Notes under the pieces: model-generated
Told to the model about the DNA's origin: nothing
The model's database searches: none
Seen by the model: the letters and a program-made list of their open reading frames with translations, nothing else
Shown: piece after piece, positions 52,743 through 62,686 of the stretch
Layout of the letters: every line of letters starts with the position of its first letter
Position numbering within the stretch: the first letter of the stretch is position 1
Assembly (NCBI GenBank): GCA_016716835.1
Contig: JADJUW010000002.1
Coordinates: 1-64,000 of the forward strand
Reading direction: 5' to 3'
DNA length: 64,000 nucleotides
From: Myxococcales bacterium
GTDB taxonomy: Bacteria; Myxococcota_A; Polyangia; Haliangiales; Haliangiaceae
Translations under genes and position numbers: made by a program

Positions 52743-54062
52743 CTAAAACTTGTGTGCACCATGCGCCCCCACAACCACCTCAAGCGCGACAAAGCTGGCG
52801 AAGATTGGCTGCGCAAGCCACGCCGGCCGGTCGACCGACACTTGCCAGCGCATACGCGAAAACTCGGTGGCCCAAAACGTCAGCGCGCCGCTATAGCGCG
52901 CGCGGCCCTTGGTCCACGCTGGGTCAAGGTCGTCGCTGCCAACGCCGTCGATGGCGGTGCTCGTCGAGCCATACTCATAGCGCGCCCCGGCGCCCCATCG
53001 CTTGGCAAACCGCCACGTCGCTTGCGCATAGCCTGAAATGTCGGACAGCAAGGCATGCGGCACCTGGCGGCGACGCAGCAGCCATTCGGTCTGCAAGGTC
53101 ACCTGGGTGGTGCTCGCCTCGGTAATGGGACGGTACTTGAGGAAGGCGTCGACGCCCCACACATCGGTGCGATTGTCGTGGCCGGTGCCATTTGGGCCCG
53201 TCGCGAACGAGACGCCGCCGAGCAGCGACCAGTTTGCTGAAATATCGGCAAACTGCTTGAGCGCGATAGTCGCCTGCACATCGAGCGGCGACTCAACCGG
53301 CAAATCATTCGCTCCAAAAAAGCTGCGCGCCGTGGACTCTCCGCTGGCGTCGGTCGCCGAGGCTACGAGCTCGGCGTACCACGACGTCGGCAACAGCCAC
53401 GACGCCTCGACGCCAAGCCCGCGATTACCCTCGCCACCAAACACGCGGCCGATGGCAAAGGGTTGGTCGACAAAGTCCCAGCTATGAGGATGGGTGGCAT
53501 TGCCGCGGCCAAAGCGAGTGAGAAATTGCCCGGCGCGCACCTGCAAGCGATGTGGCAGCACCAGCGTCGTGGCGTAGGCCTCTTCGATCTCGACGCCAAA
53601 CTGGCTAAACACCAGATTGCCGTCGAAGCGAAAATACGGATCGACCGCCTTGCCGATTGAAAGCTCAAGTTGTTGCAGCACGAACCCCGCCTCGGTCGGA
53701 TCGTGGCCGCCGGTCTGTAAGTTATCCTTTTCGCTAAACCACGCCGCCGCGACATCGAGAATAAACGCCATGTCGGGGTTCATCGACACGCCTGCGCCCG
53801 CCGCCGCACCGCCGCTTCCGCGCGCGCTGCTGGCTGACGCAGGCCCCGCCGCCGCGTCGGTGGCAAGCGCCGCCGCCAGCTCGGCCTCGAGGTCCTCGTC
53901 GCTAGGTGTTGGGGCTTCCGCTGTCGTCTCGATCGGGGGCGCTTGCGCTGGTGTTGGCGGCGGCTCAATCGGTTGCGCGAGTGCAGAAGTTGCGGCGAGC
54001 AGCGCTACGAGCGTAACTACCCTTCGGCACGACCGGCGCGGCGAGCAACGTTGGTGGACCAC
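52743..54062 (-). CDS. Outer-membrane porin-like protein, first gene of the metal operon
   Basis: A 439-residue protein starting at GTG 54062. Signal peptide ends ALA/QP. A disordered Pro/Ala segment is followed by a large beta-barrel with strand pattern (QLELSIGKAVDPYFRFDGNLVFSQFGVEIEEAYATT starts the barrel part, positions ~130-165) ending in Phe (HKF). Proteins of this kind stand next to metal ABC transporters and are called zinc-regulated or phosphate-selective-like porins. It may carry metal across the outer membrane. The gene would be the first of the set running down to 47.5 kb. Confidence 0.8.
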   Translation of the reverse strand: MVHQRCSPRRSCRRVVTLVALLAATSALAQPIEPPPTPAQAPPIETTAEAPTPSDEDLEAELAAALATDAAAGPASASSARGSGGAAAGAGVSMNPDMAFILDVAAAWFSEKDNLQTGGHDPTEAGFVLQQLELSIGKAVDPYFRFDGNLVFSQFGVEIEEAYATTLVLPHRLQVRAGQFLTRFGRGNATHPHSWDFVDQPFAIGRVFGGEGNRGLGVEASWLLPTSWYAELVASATDASGESTARSFFGANDLPVESPLDVQATIALKQFADISANWSLLGGVSFATGPNGTGHDNRTDVWGVDAFLKYRPITEASTTQVTLQTEWLLRRRQVPHALLSDISGYAQATWRFAKRWGAGARYEYGSTSTAIDGVGSDDLDPAWTKGRARYSGALTFWATEFSRMRWQVSVDRPAWLAQPIFASFVALEVVVGAHGAHKF

Positions 54063-54185
54063 AAGAGTTGTTTGGCATGTAGCGTAGAAGGCGACAAGGT
54101 CCGCCGCGCTAAAGTGCCGGGTTGCCGGGCGATTGCGGTCACTTGCGGCGTCGCGCGGCCATGTCCATCGTGGTATTTACGAGAG

Positions 54186-55696
54186 ATGGAACGAACCATT
54201 TTCGCCCGTCGGGTTTGCCTAATTAGCGTGTTCGCCACATTGCTGCTCGGTTGTTCGCCCAAAGACGCAAAGGTGTCCTCCCCGGTAGATTCCGCGGCTG
54301 TGCCAGCCGGTGCCGCAGCCACGGGGGACGCCGCCGCGTCGTCGCCCACGCCTGTCGCCGGCGTGTTTCAGAGCGCGGCGATGGACGCGTTTCTCGAAAG
54401 TTATGGCCGCTACAATGGCGAGGCGGCGAGGTTCTCGGGCTACGTGCTGGTGACCAAAAACGGCAAGCCGATTTATGAGAAGGCGACGTGTTGCCTCGAT
54501 CATGGCAAGACGGCCAAGCCCGATCACCACACCAACGTTCGCCTCGGCTCCATCAGCAAGCAGTTCGCCGCGACGGCGATCATGTTGCTGGTGCAAGACG
54601 GCAAGCTTGCGGTGACCGATACCATCGGCAAGCACTTGCCAAAATATCCCAAGGTCGGGCGCGACCTCACCATTCACCAATTGCTGACCCACACCTCGGT
54701 ATTCCGAGCTACACCGCGATGCCCGAGGTGTTCGACCTCCGCGCCAAACCCTTGACGCCGGCCGCGCTGCTTAAGACGTTTTGGGACAAGCCGCTCGAAT
54801 TTGCCCCCGGGAGCAAATTTTCCTACTCCAACTCGGGCTATGCGGTGCTCGCGGCCATCGTCGAGGCAGTTAGCAAACAGCCCTACGCTGAATTTGCCCT
54901 TGAGCGGATGTTTAGGCCCGCAGGGCTTGTGCGCACCGTTGTCGGCGATGCGGCTGGCCTGCCCAACCGCGCCGATGGCTTTACGGTCAACGACGACGGC
55001 GCGTTGGTCCCCGCCAAGGCGATCGACATGTCGGTGCCGCTTGGCGCTGGCGACGTGCGCTCGACCGCACATGAATTGATGACGTGGTTTGAGTACGTTA
55101 CCTCGGGCAAGCTAATTACCGCGGACACCTGGAAACGCATGACCACCGTCGAAAAAGATCAATATGCCTATGGTTGGATCGTTGCGCCCCTCGACGGAAA
55201 GGTCCTCATCACGCACGGCGGCGGCATCGACGGCTTCTCGACCGCGTTTTGGGCGATACCTGAGGAGCAGCTGATGATCTTTGCGTGGTCCAACAACGAT
55301 ACGTTCGCCACCGAACCGATCGCGAAGATGGCGTACAAAGCGTACAGCGGCAAAAAAGTCGAGCTCGCCAAGGAGACCAAGCCTGCCGACGTGCCGCCGG
55401 CGACGTTGGCGCGCTATCAAGGCACGTATGAACTCACCGCGGCGTCGCGCGAGGCGGCGATTAAGCTCGGCGTGCCCGCCTCGGTCATGGACTCCGTTGC
55501 CACCATGCAAATGAAAGTGGTCGGCAAATTTGTGCGTTGCGAGCCCAAGGAGCAAGGCTCATTCTTTTTGACGCCGACAAGCCCAACGGAATTTGTGTTT
55601 GAGCGCGCGAACATCACCGCCAAATTTAGCGCTGACGGTGGGTCGTTCACCTTGGAACAGGGTGGGCTCTCGATGGTTTACGAGCGCAAGCCGTAG
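54186..55696 (+). pseudogene. Serine beta-lactamase-fold lipoprotein, single-base frameshift
   Basis: ATG 54186 gives a lipoprotein (lipobox LLLGC) with the active Ser/Lys motif SISK near residue 120, then loses the frame at about 54700 (THTS). Adding one G to the GG run at ~54700 restores ...THTSGIPSYTAMPEVF... in the frame ending at 55696, giving 503 residues. That part holds YSNSGY (YxN) and THGGG (KTG equivalent). Such enzymes are class C-like peptidases or esterases. The frameshift may be a sequencing error. The gene lies 16 bp upstream of a paralogue. Confidence 0.75.
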
Positions 55697-55711
55697 CGCG
55701 GCTCGGTCGAG

Positions 55712-57175
55712 ATGCGGCGAGCTGCTCATGTCAATAGTTGCATGGCCATCGCCGCATTTGCGGCGGCCTGGGCGTGTGGCAACGACAAGCCGAGCGTGCC
55801 ATCGACGTCGCCGCGAGCGGCCGAGGTTGCCGGCGCGAGCTTACCTGCCGCGAGGTTTCCCGCCGCGGCCATGGACGCGCATCTCGCCAGTCACGGGCGC
55901 CACCACGGCGAGGGCTTTACATTTTCTGGTTACGTCGTCGTCGAACACATGGGCAAGGTCATTTATGAACGTGGCCTGGGCATTACCGATGAAGCGTCGC
56001 GCGCGGTGCCTGACCGCGACACCAACATGGCGCTTGCATCGCTTAGCAAACAGTTTGCCGCCACCGCGATCTTGTTGCTAGAGCAAGACGGCCGATTGGC
56101 GGTCACGGACGTCCTTGGCAAGCATCTGCCGCAGTACCCAAAGGTTGGCCGCGGCCTTACGATCGCGCAGCTACTCACTCACAGTTCCGGCTTGATCAAC
56201 CACGCCGCGTTGCCGCAGATATTTGATCATCGCGGCGAAGCGATTGAAGTTGACGCGTTGCTCGCAACGTTTGACCACAAGCCCTTGGAGTTTGCGCCAG
56301 GCACCAAGGAGGCCTACTCGAATGCGGGCTACGCCGTGTTGGCGGCCATCGTAGCCGCGGCCAGCCAGCAACCGTATGCCGAGTTTCTCGCGCAGCGGCT
56401 ATTTGCGCCCGCGGGCCTCGCGCGCACACGCGTTGGCGAGGCGAGCGATCTAGCCAACCGCGCCGATGGCTTCACGGTGGGCCCTGCTGGCGAGCGAGTT
56501 GCCGCGCCGCGGCCACACTACTCGGTGCTGTTTGGCGCGGCCGACGTGCGCTCCACCGCGCGCGACATGTTGACGTGGTATCGCCATCTAAGCGGTGGCA
56601 AGCTGCTGTCGCGCGACGCCTGGTTGCGGATGATCACGACGGCCAGTCAAACCCATCAGTTTGCCTATGGTTGGCGGGTGACGCGGCACGAGGGCAGGCC
56701 GCTCATCTCTCACGGTGGCATCCTCGATGGCGTGGCGCTGGCGTTTTGGGCGATGCCCGACGCGCAGCTCGTCATATTTGTGTGGTCCAATAACGATGCC
56801 ATCGACGCCGAAACCATCGCGGAAGCGGCGTACGCAGGTTTTCGGGGGCAAGCGATCGCGCTGGCGAGGGAAACCGTGCCAGTCGCCGTCCCGCCTGCGC
56901 AGCTGGCGGCCTACCACGGCACCTACGAGCTCGACATCGCCGCGCGTCGCCGTGCCATCGCCGCGGGCACCTCGTCGGCGTTTCTCGATTCCATCGCGAC
57001 GCTCGAGGTAGGCCCCGCGGGAAAATTGTTGCGCGTGCACCGAAAATACCACGGCGTTTATTTCGTGGCGCCCACCAGCGAAACGGTCTTTGTCAGTCCA
57101 CCTCGCCAGGGCCTCACCCTTACCTTCGCGCCCGGCCGCCTCACCGCGTGGGGTTATCCCTATGCTCGGCACTAG
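55712..57175 (+). CDS. Serine beta-lactamase-fold lipoprotein
   Basis: A 487-residue lipoprotein (lipobox AWAC) starting at ATG 55712. The catalytic motifs are SLSK (near residue 119), YSNAGY and SHGG. It is a close relative of the preceding gene (shared KQFAATAI, PKVGRGLTI-type and DVRSTA stretches). The C-terminal ~100 residues form the small beta domain seen in esterase/peptidase members. The tandem pair points to gene duplication; substrate may be a peptide, ester or cell wall. Confidence 0.88.
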   Translation: MRRAAHVNSCMAIAAFAAAWACGNDKPSVPSTSPRAAEVAGASLPAARFPAAAMDAHLASHGRHHGEGFTFSGYVVVEHMGKVIYERGLGITDEASRAVPDRDTNMALASLSKQFAATAILLLEQDGRLAVTDVLGKHLPQYPKVGRGLTIAQLLTHSSGLINHAALPQIFDHRGEAIEVDALLATFDHKPLEFAPGTKEAYSNAGYAVLAAIVAAASQQPYAEFLAQRLFAPAGLARTRVGEASDLANRADGFTVGPAGERVAAPRPHYSVLFGAADVRSTARDMLTWYRHLSGGKLLSRDAWLRMITTASQTHQFAYGWRVTRHEGRPLISHGGILDGVALAFWAMPDAQLVIFVWSNNDAIDAETIAEAAYAGFRGQAIALARETVPVAVPPAQLAAYHGTYELDIAARRRAIAAGTSSAFLDSIATLEVGPAGKLLRVHRKYHGVYFVAPTSETVFVSPPRQGLTLTFAPGRLTAWGYPYARH

Positions 57176-57179
57176 CGCG

Positions 57180-58022
57180 TCACTTGGTCAGCTTGCGATA
57201 CTCGTTGATGTGCCGAATCGCCGCGCGCGCGTCGCCGCGTGAGTCGTAGAGCGTCGCCAAATTGTAGTGGGCCTCGGCCAACGAGGCGTCGAGCTCAAGC
57301 GCGCGCACGTAGTTCGCGATCGCCAACTGCTCGTCTTGCAAGTCTTGCGCAACGACGCCCATATTGTACAGCGCCGTCGCATCGTCGGGCTCCAGCCTAA
57401 GCGCGGTGTCAAAACACGCGCGCGCGCCGCCTGGGTCGCCGTTTTCCGCCATCAGCCGCCCGAGATTAATCCACGCCTCGGTGGCGTCCGGCCGCAGGTC
57501 GATCGCCTTGCGATACGCCGCCATCGCGCCTGCCAGGTCGGATTCCTCTAGCGCGACCGCGGCGACGATCCAATCCTCCGCGGTCTGTGGCGCGGTGCTT
57601 GGGCGCGACGCCACCGCGAGGCGGACCGTGCCTCCACCAGGCGCGCGCGCGGTGACAAAGGTGTGCAGCTCGGCGTGGGACGAGGGCGCGTTATCGAGCG
57701 CCAATTCTAGCTGCGACACGTGGCGATTTTCGCCGCCGCGCACCAGCACGTGGCCATGGCGTGCCTCGAGCGCAAGCTCGGCCAAGGCGCCTGGCGAGCG
57801 TTCCGCCAAGATGGCCGCGAGATCTCGCCGCAGTCGCTGCTGCGAAAGGCCTGCGCCTAGCAGCGACTTGACACTGCGCAGCGCCGCTAGATCACGAAAT
57901 GACAAGCGCACCGGCAGCTCGCCCACATGGCCTAGCCAGCCTTCGCGGATGCACATGCGCACCGTTGACTCGCTGAGGCCAATGAGTTGCGCTGCGTGAC
58001 GTGCAGTGTAGTTGGACCACAC
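57180..58022 (-). CDS. MerR-like DNA-binding protein with TPR repeats
   Basis: A 280-residue protein starting at GTG 58022. Residues 1-70 form a MerR-type winged helix (YTARHAAQLIGLSESTVRMCIREGWLG...LSFRDLAALRSVKSLL). Residues ~155-280 are at least three TPR units (AYRKAIDLRPDATEAWINLGRL, CFDTALRLEPDDATALYNMGVV, NYVRALELDASLAEAHYNLATLY). The TPR part may bind another protein. It is a myxobacterial-style regulator architecture. Nothing is seen in the upstream spacer 58023-58260. Confidence 0.85.
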   Translation of the reverse strand: MWSNYTARHAAQLIGLSESTVRMCIREGWLGHVGELPVRLSFRDLAALRSVKSLLGAGLSQQRLRRDLAAILAERSPGALAELALEARHGHVLVRGGENRHVSQLELALDNAPSSHAELHTFVTARAPGGGTVRLAVASRPSTAPQTAEDWIVAAVALEESDLAGAMAAYRKAIDLRPDATEAWINLGRLMAENGDPGGARACFDTALRLEPDDATALYNMGVVAQDLQDEQLAIANYVRALELDASLAEAHYNLATLYDSRGDARAAIRHINEYRKLTK

Positions 58023-58260
58023 GCCCGCAGTTTGTGGGTTTGCGCGGCGATGGTCAAGCGCCGTTTCGCGTCAATCGCCGGTGTGCTCCCGCGCGTCCAA
58101 GCTGTGGGTAGGCTGTGGAAGCGCTGTGAATGTGGCGAGGACAGCCTGTGTGGCGGTAGTGGGTAAGCCGTTGTTTGTTAAAGCATCTTGTGCGCAATTG
58201 CCAACCAACTCGGGTGGTTTGCTGCGTTTTGAGTGCGTGCGTCGCGCCTGGGCGCGGTCG

Positions 58261-59451
58261 CTATAATTTCCACGGCACGAGCGTAATCGACGATGCGTTT
58301 ACCGTCGGTTGCAGGCGCCACAAGATGTTAAAGCCCGCGACCATCTCATCGTCACTCGCGATGGCGTCAACCACCATCACGTCGACCTGGCTCAGCTCGA
58401 GGCCGCCGAGCTGCATCGCCGGCACCTTGGCGAGGCGGCCGCTCATCATGGTGCCCAGGACCAAGCCCTCGATCTTGGCTTCCCCGATCGCAAGGCCCAG
58501 CTCGCTCGCGAGCGCCGTGGTAATTGCGGTCGTGCCCGCCTTTTCGTCGACGCGCGCGGAGATGGTGCGCTCGCCCACCGTGAAATCGCCAAACACACCA
58601 GCTTCGCCCTTTGGCCGCGTAAGCTTGCCGCTGGTACCAACGGCGAGCTCGTCGCATTTCTTGCCAAACATGGTCGCCTGATAGGCGCGGTCGGCATCGT
58701 CCGACAGCGTGCCGCCTTGGACGCGGGTAAAATAGTTGAGCGCAAACACCAGCTCGCAGGCGTCGGCGGTCTGCTCGGCGACGCGCGCGACGATGCCGGC
58801 GGCGTATTGCGAAAGGCTGTCTTCGCCCGAATTCGCCATAGATTGGCGGAAATCAGCGAACGCGCCCGGCAGGTTGTAGCGCCATTGCGCGTCGCCGCGC
58901 CACCACCAAAAATCGCTGTCGGCAGGCCGGCTGGCGATCAAGGCCGTGGCCGCGGTCGTTGCCTCCTGCGGTTGCCCAAGCTCCAAGTGCGCGCGGTACT
59001 TGCGCCACAGCAACTTGCGCGGCTCGCCGCAGGCCGGCTGCCAAGCGTCGACCGCGTCAATGGCCTCTTGGTTGCGCCCGAGCTCCATCGATTCCTCAAC
59101 CACGGTGAGCGCGGCCTCATAATCGCAAGGCACCTTGGCCCACTTTTGCTTGGCGAGTCGCAGGTCAATGGGCTCGGCGGCAAGCTTGGTCGCCTCCGCC
59201 ACCTTCGCCGAGGTTTCCGCCGCCCGCTTGTCGTTAATTTTCTTGCCGTTGATCGCGAGCCAAACGATGCCCGCCGCGACGACGGTGCCCCCGACCGCTA
59301 AGGCCACGCGCGATTTTCGCTTGGCGGCCGCCTCACACGGCCCGCACGAGCGGCCCATGTTAAAGGCGAGGCAGCTATCGCACAGCGGCTGCTTACAGGT
59401 TCGGCAGGCGCCAAAGGCCTCAAAGGTGGGATGGACGGCGCAGGCTTGCAT
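58261..59451 (-). CDS. B-box/TM/retropepsin-like membrane protein
   Basis: A 396-residue protein. The N-terminus is a B-box-type zinc finger with Cys/His pairs (CAVH, CRTCKQPLCDSCLAF, CGPC), then a membrane helix (ALAVGGTVVAAGIVWLAI), a TPR-like helical part and a C-terminal aspartyl protease-like domain. In the last one the retropepsin DTG is changed to VDEKAGTTAIT, so activity is doubtful. The combination suggests a membrane-anchored binding protein or a pseudo-protease. Confidence 0.75.
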   Translation of the reverse strand: MQACAVHPTFEAFGACRTCKQPLCDSCLAFNMGRSCGPCEAAAKRKSRVALAVGGTVVAAGIVWLAINGKKINDKRAAETSAKVAEATKLAAEPIDLRLAKQKWAKVPCDYEAALTVVEESMELGRNQEAIDAVDAWQPACGEPRKLLWRKYRAHLELGQPQEATTAATALIASRPADSDFWWWRGDAQWRYNLPGAFADFRQSMANSGEDSLSQYAAGIVARVAEQTADACELVFALNYFTRVQGGTLSDDADRAYQATMFGKKCDELAVGTSGKLTRPKGEAGVFGDFTVGERTISARVDEKAGTTAITTALASELGLAIGEAKIEGLVLGTMMSGRLAKVPAMQLGGLELSQVDVMVVDAIASDDEMVAGFNILWRLQPTVNASSITLVPWKL

Positions 59452-59502
59452 GCCCGACGCATATCAGGCGCCGCGCGGGGCGCCAACACAATTCGCGCGG
59501 CT

Positions 59503-62421
59503 CTACTTCGCCGGCATCAGCACGCCGGTAAATTGGTTCTTCGAGGCCACCAGCCGCTTGGCCATGGCCTTAATATTTCCGTTGGTTACGCGCGCCACGG
59601 TTGCCTCGATATCGAGGAGCGCCGGCAAGGCATCGCCATACTCATAAGCCTGGGCAATGGAGCTCAGCCACCAGCGATTGACGCTCAAATTTTCTTCGCG
59701 TTCTCGTCGCAGCTGCGCAACAATACGCTCGAGATACGCGGGCTCGACGCCGTTTTTGGCAATGGCTGCCAATTCGGCGCGCGCGGCTTTTTGCAGCGCC
59801 GCGACATTTTCTGGGGCGCAGCCAAAATTAATGTCCAAGCGCAATTCTTGCCGCGGGATGCGTGAAAGCGTCACATTTGCCCGTGCCCCGTATACGCCGC
59901 TCATCTCTTCGCGCAACACGTCGATCAGGCGCATCCCGAGCGCCATGCGAAGGATTTTGGCATCGGTGGCGGTTGCCAACGTCCAAGTCGCCGGCAACCA
60001 GGTCGACAAGACAACCTGGCTTTTGGGTTCGCTGCCGGCGTGCACGGTTTTGCTGTGCTTGCCGGGGCGGCGTGGCAGATTTGGATCTTTCCACGTGCCA
60101 ACTCGGGGACTCGTCGCCGAGCCCGGCAGGCTGGCGAGATACTTCATCACCAGCAGCCGCGTCGTTGGCAGGTCGAGCTTGCCGGTAAGCACAAAGGTAA
60201 AATCGGAGAGGTCGGCGAAGCGCTCGCGATAGAACGCGAAGGCGTCGTCGATGCTGATCGCCTCTAAATCTGCCGGCTCGGCGTCGCGCTTGCGCAGGTT
60301 GTTGCCGTAGTGCGCCTCGCGCACTTGGTCTTCAAATTTTTGCTCCGGCGAGGCATTGTTTTCTTTCGCGAGACCGATCTGCATCTGCTGCCAGGTCGCA
60401 ATCGCCACGGGGTCACGCCGTGGCGCCGCAATCTTGGCATGTAGGATTTGCAGCATCAACTCAAAATCCGCGACCGACGCGTTGCCGAAAACGCGTTGCG
60501 AAAATTCATCCATTTCGGTGATGGCCACGGCTCTGCGCCCTGCGCTTAATTTATCGAGGTCAGCCTTGGAAAGCGTGCCGACGCCGCTAACATTGACCAT
60601 CGCGGCTGAAGCTTGAGCGCTCCAGTACGTGGCATCGGAAGCGAGCGAATAGCCGCCCTTGGCAAAGCCCGACAGCAAAATGGTATCGGCGTCAAAATCC
60701 GTTGGCCTTAGCACCACCGTCGCGCCATTGGAGAGCTTCCACTCGGTGATGCCTAGTGCCTCGTCGACACGCTCGGCTATAATGGTCCCTGGCGTTGGTG
60801 GCGTTTCAAGAATCTTGCCCGTGATGGCAACCTCCTCGCGCTTTTCAACGCTTTGCTCGGCCGCCGCAACGGTCTTTACGATCTCGGCCTCGGGGGGCAA
60901 ATCGCCCTCCTTGGGGGTGACGATCGAAATAATCCGCCCGCGTGCCACGGCGAGCTGACGTGCCCTCTGATTCAAATCGGTCAGGCCAATCGTTGGCAGC
61001 AAGGCTTCCACCAGCGCGAGCTCGGCGGCCCGGCCAGGCATTTGTTCGCCCTCGAAATAATTGCGCGTGAGCTCGGCGGCCACGTCGGCTGAGTCGCGCG
61101 AATCCGTTTCCTTGGTCATTTGCACATACGTGCTTAGAAATTCCTTCTTGGCGCGCGCGAGCTCGGTCGCGAGAAACCCATGTTGGGCCACACGCGCATT
61201 CTCGGTCATCAAGATTTTTAGCCCATCGAGCGTCCGTCCGTTCTTCACCACTGCCATGCGCGTCGTCGACGTTGCATCGCGTACGATTTCGTTGGTGCCG
61301 ATGGCTGGCGGCATGAGAAACGGACTATCTGCGGCCTTGGCCAACTCGGTAAAGCGCTCGCTGATGATCATGGTTGCCAAGGCATCGATGACATAATCGC
61401 GATAATCACCGACGGTTTCTTCACCAGGCGCAGGTGTCTTGTCTGAAACTGAGATCATCGACATCGGCATTTCCTTATCGGAAAGCCGCGACACCAGCGT
61501 TGCATGGTCGAGTGGTACCCGCTCGAGGGGGCGCGGACGCGACTTGGTAGGGCCTGCCAGCGACGCAAAGCGCGCTTTGATCTCGGCCTCCGCCTTGTCT
61601 AGATCGAGGTCGCCGACGACAATGACCGCCATTAAATCTGGGCGATACCAATCTTTATAAAACCGCAAAAACGCCTCGCGCGGCGCGGTCTTAATTGTGT
61701 CGGGCAAGCCGATAGGCAAGCGCTCCGCAAACTTGGAGCCCCTCAGTAACAGGGGCAATTGCTTTTCTGCCAGCCGCATTTGCGCGCCTTGGCTTAGGCG
61801 CCATTCCTCTAACACGACGCCGCGTTCGGCTTCGATTTCCTTCGCGTCAAAGGCAATGCCACCAGCCCAATCGCGCAAAATATCGAGCGCCTTGCCTACG
61901 TGGGCGGCGTCATCGGTTGGCACCTTGAGTTGGTAGACCGTTTGGTCAAACGACGTATAGGCATTGAGATCGGCACCGAACTTCATGCCGAATTGTTCGA
62001 TTGTCTCGATAATCTTGTGTTTGGGAAAATTGGCCGTGCCATTAAACGCCATGTGCTCGACAAAATGAGCCAGGCCGCGTTGGTCGTCATCTTCGAGCAC
62101 GGAGCCGGCATTGATCGCCAGCCACAGCGATGCGCGTTTGGCAGGCTTTGGGTTTTGCACCAAGTAGTAGGTCAGGCCGTTGGGCAGGACGCCGCGGCGG
62201 ATTTTTGGATCGAGGGGTGTCTTGGTCGTCAACCACGCCGGGTCGGCGACGACCACGGCGGCATCGGAGCCCTCGGTAGTGCGTTCGTCAGCGGTTGCTA
62301 TTGTTGCGGTGGGGGTCGTGCGCTGTGGCGATTTGCACGTGAGGGTAGTCAGAACCGCCAGCAGAGGCAGCCAGGTCGCGAGACGGGGCCGGCCCAAGGT
62401 CCATTCGCTAGATTTCGTCAT
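59503..62421 (-). CDS. M16 (pitrilysin/insulinase) metallopeptidase lipoprotein
   Basis: A 972-residue protein from ATG 62421. The lipobox LTTLTC (Cys ~29) directs it to the envelope. The inverted zinc motif HFVEH is present near residue 140 in RGLAHFVEHMAFNGT, with the downstream Glu ~75 residues later in the same domain (E in DAKEIEAERGVVLEEW). There are four M16 half-domains by length. The second half lacks HxxEH, as is usual. It probably degrades peptides on the cell surface or in the periplasm. Confidence 0.93.
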   Translation of the reverse strand: MTKSSEWTLGRPRLATWLPLLAVLTTLTCKSPQRTTPTATIATADERTTEGSDAAVVVADPAWLTTKTPLDPKIRRGVLPNGLTYYLVQNPKPAKRASLWLAINAGSVLEDDDQRGLAHFVEHMAFNGTANFPKHKIIETIEQFGMKFGADLNAYTSFDQTVYQLKVPTDDAAHVGKALDILRDWAGGIAFDAKEIEAERGVVLEEWRLSQGAQMRLAEKQLPLLLRGSKFAERLPIGLPDTIKTAPREAFLRFYKDWYRPDLMAVIVVGDLDLDKAEAEIKARFASLAGPTKSRPRPLERVPLDHATLVSRLSDKEMPMSMISVSDKTPAPGEETVGDYRDYVIDALATMIISERFTELAKAADSPFLMPPAIGTNEIVRDATSTTRMAVVKNGRTLDGLKILMTENARVAQHGFLATELARAKKEFLSTYVQMTKETDSRDSADVAAELTRNYFEGEQMPGRAAELALVEALLPTIGLTDLNQRARQLAVARGRIISIVTPKEGDLPPEAEIVKTVAAAEQSVEKREEVAITGKILETPPTPGTIIAERVDEALGITEWKLSNGATVVLRPTDFDADTILLSGFAKGGYSLASDATYWSAQASAAMVNVSGVGTLSKADLDKLSAGRRAVAITEMDEFSQRVFGNASVADFELMLQILHAKIAAPRRDPVAIATWQQMQIGLAKENNASPEQKFEDQVREAHYGNNLRKRDAEPADLEAISIDDAFAFYRERFADLSDFTFVLTGKLDLPTTRLLVMKYLASLPGSATSPRVGTWKDPNLPRRPGKHSKTVHAGSEPKSQVVLSTWLPATWTLATATDAKILRMALGMRLIDVLREEMSGVYGARANVTLSRIPRQELRLDINFGCAPENVAALQKAARAELAAIAKNGVEPAYLERIVAQLRREREENLSVNRWWLSSIAQAYEYGDALPALLDIEATVARVTNGNIKAMAKRLVASKNQFTGVLMPAK

Positions 62422-62686
62422 GCGACTCTGTATCACACCGATGCTCGCTGGAGGGCGACGTAGCTGGCAACCGGCATTGATGTAAGCCATTGATATTAAA
62501 TATGTTTTATTGATTGCGATCATTCGGTAATGCAATTGCACCACTCCCACCGCCGTGCTACCTACTGCCCCCTAACCAACACGGCCTTTGAGTAGTGGCG
62601 CCGTGGTGTTGGCAGGTCTCATGGTGAGGCAGGTCAGCGCTGTTGCCACTGCGATGACGGGGCCGGACGCACAACGGAGACAGACT

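Noticed and set aside
54063..54185. Zur or Fur box upstream of the metal operon
   Set aside because: No convincing palindrome of either type could be read in the spacer.
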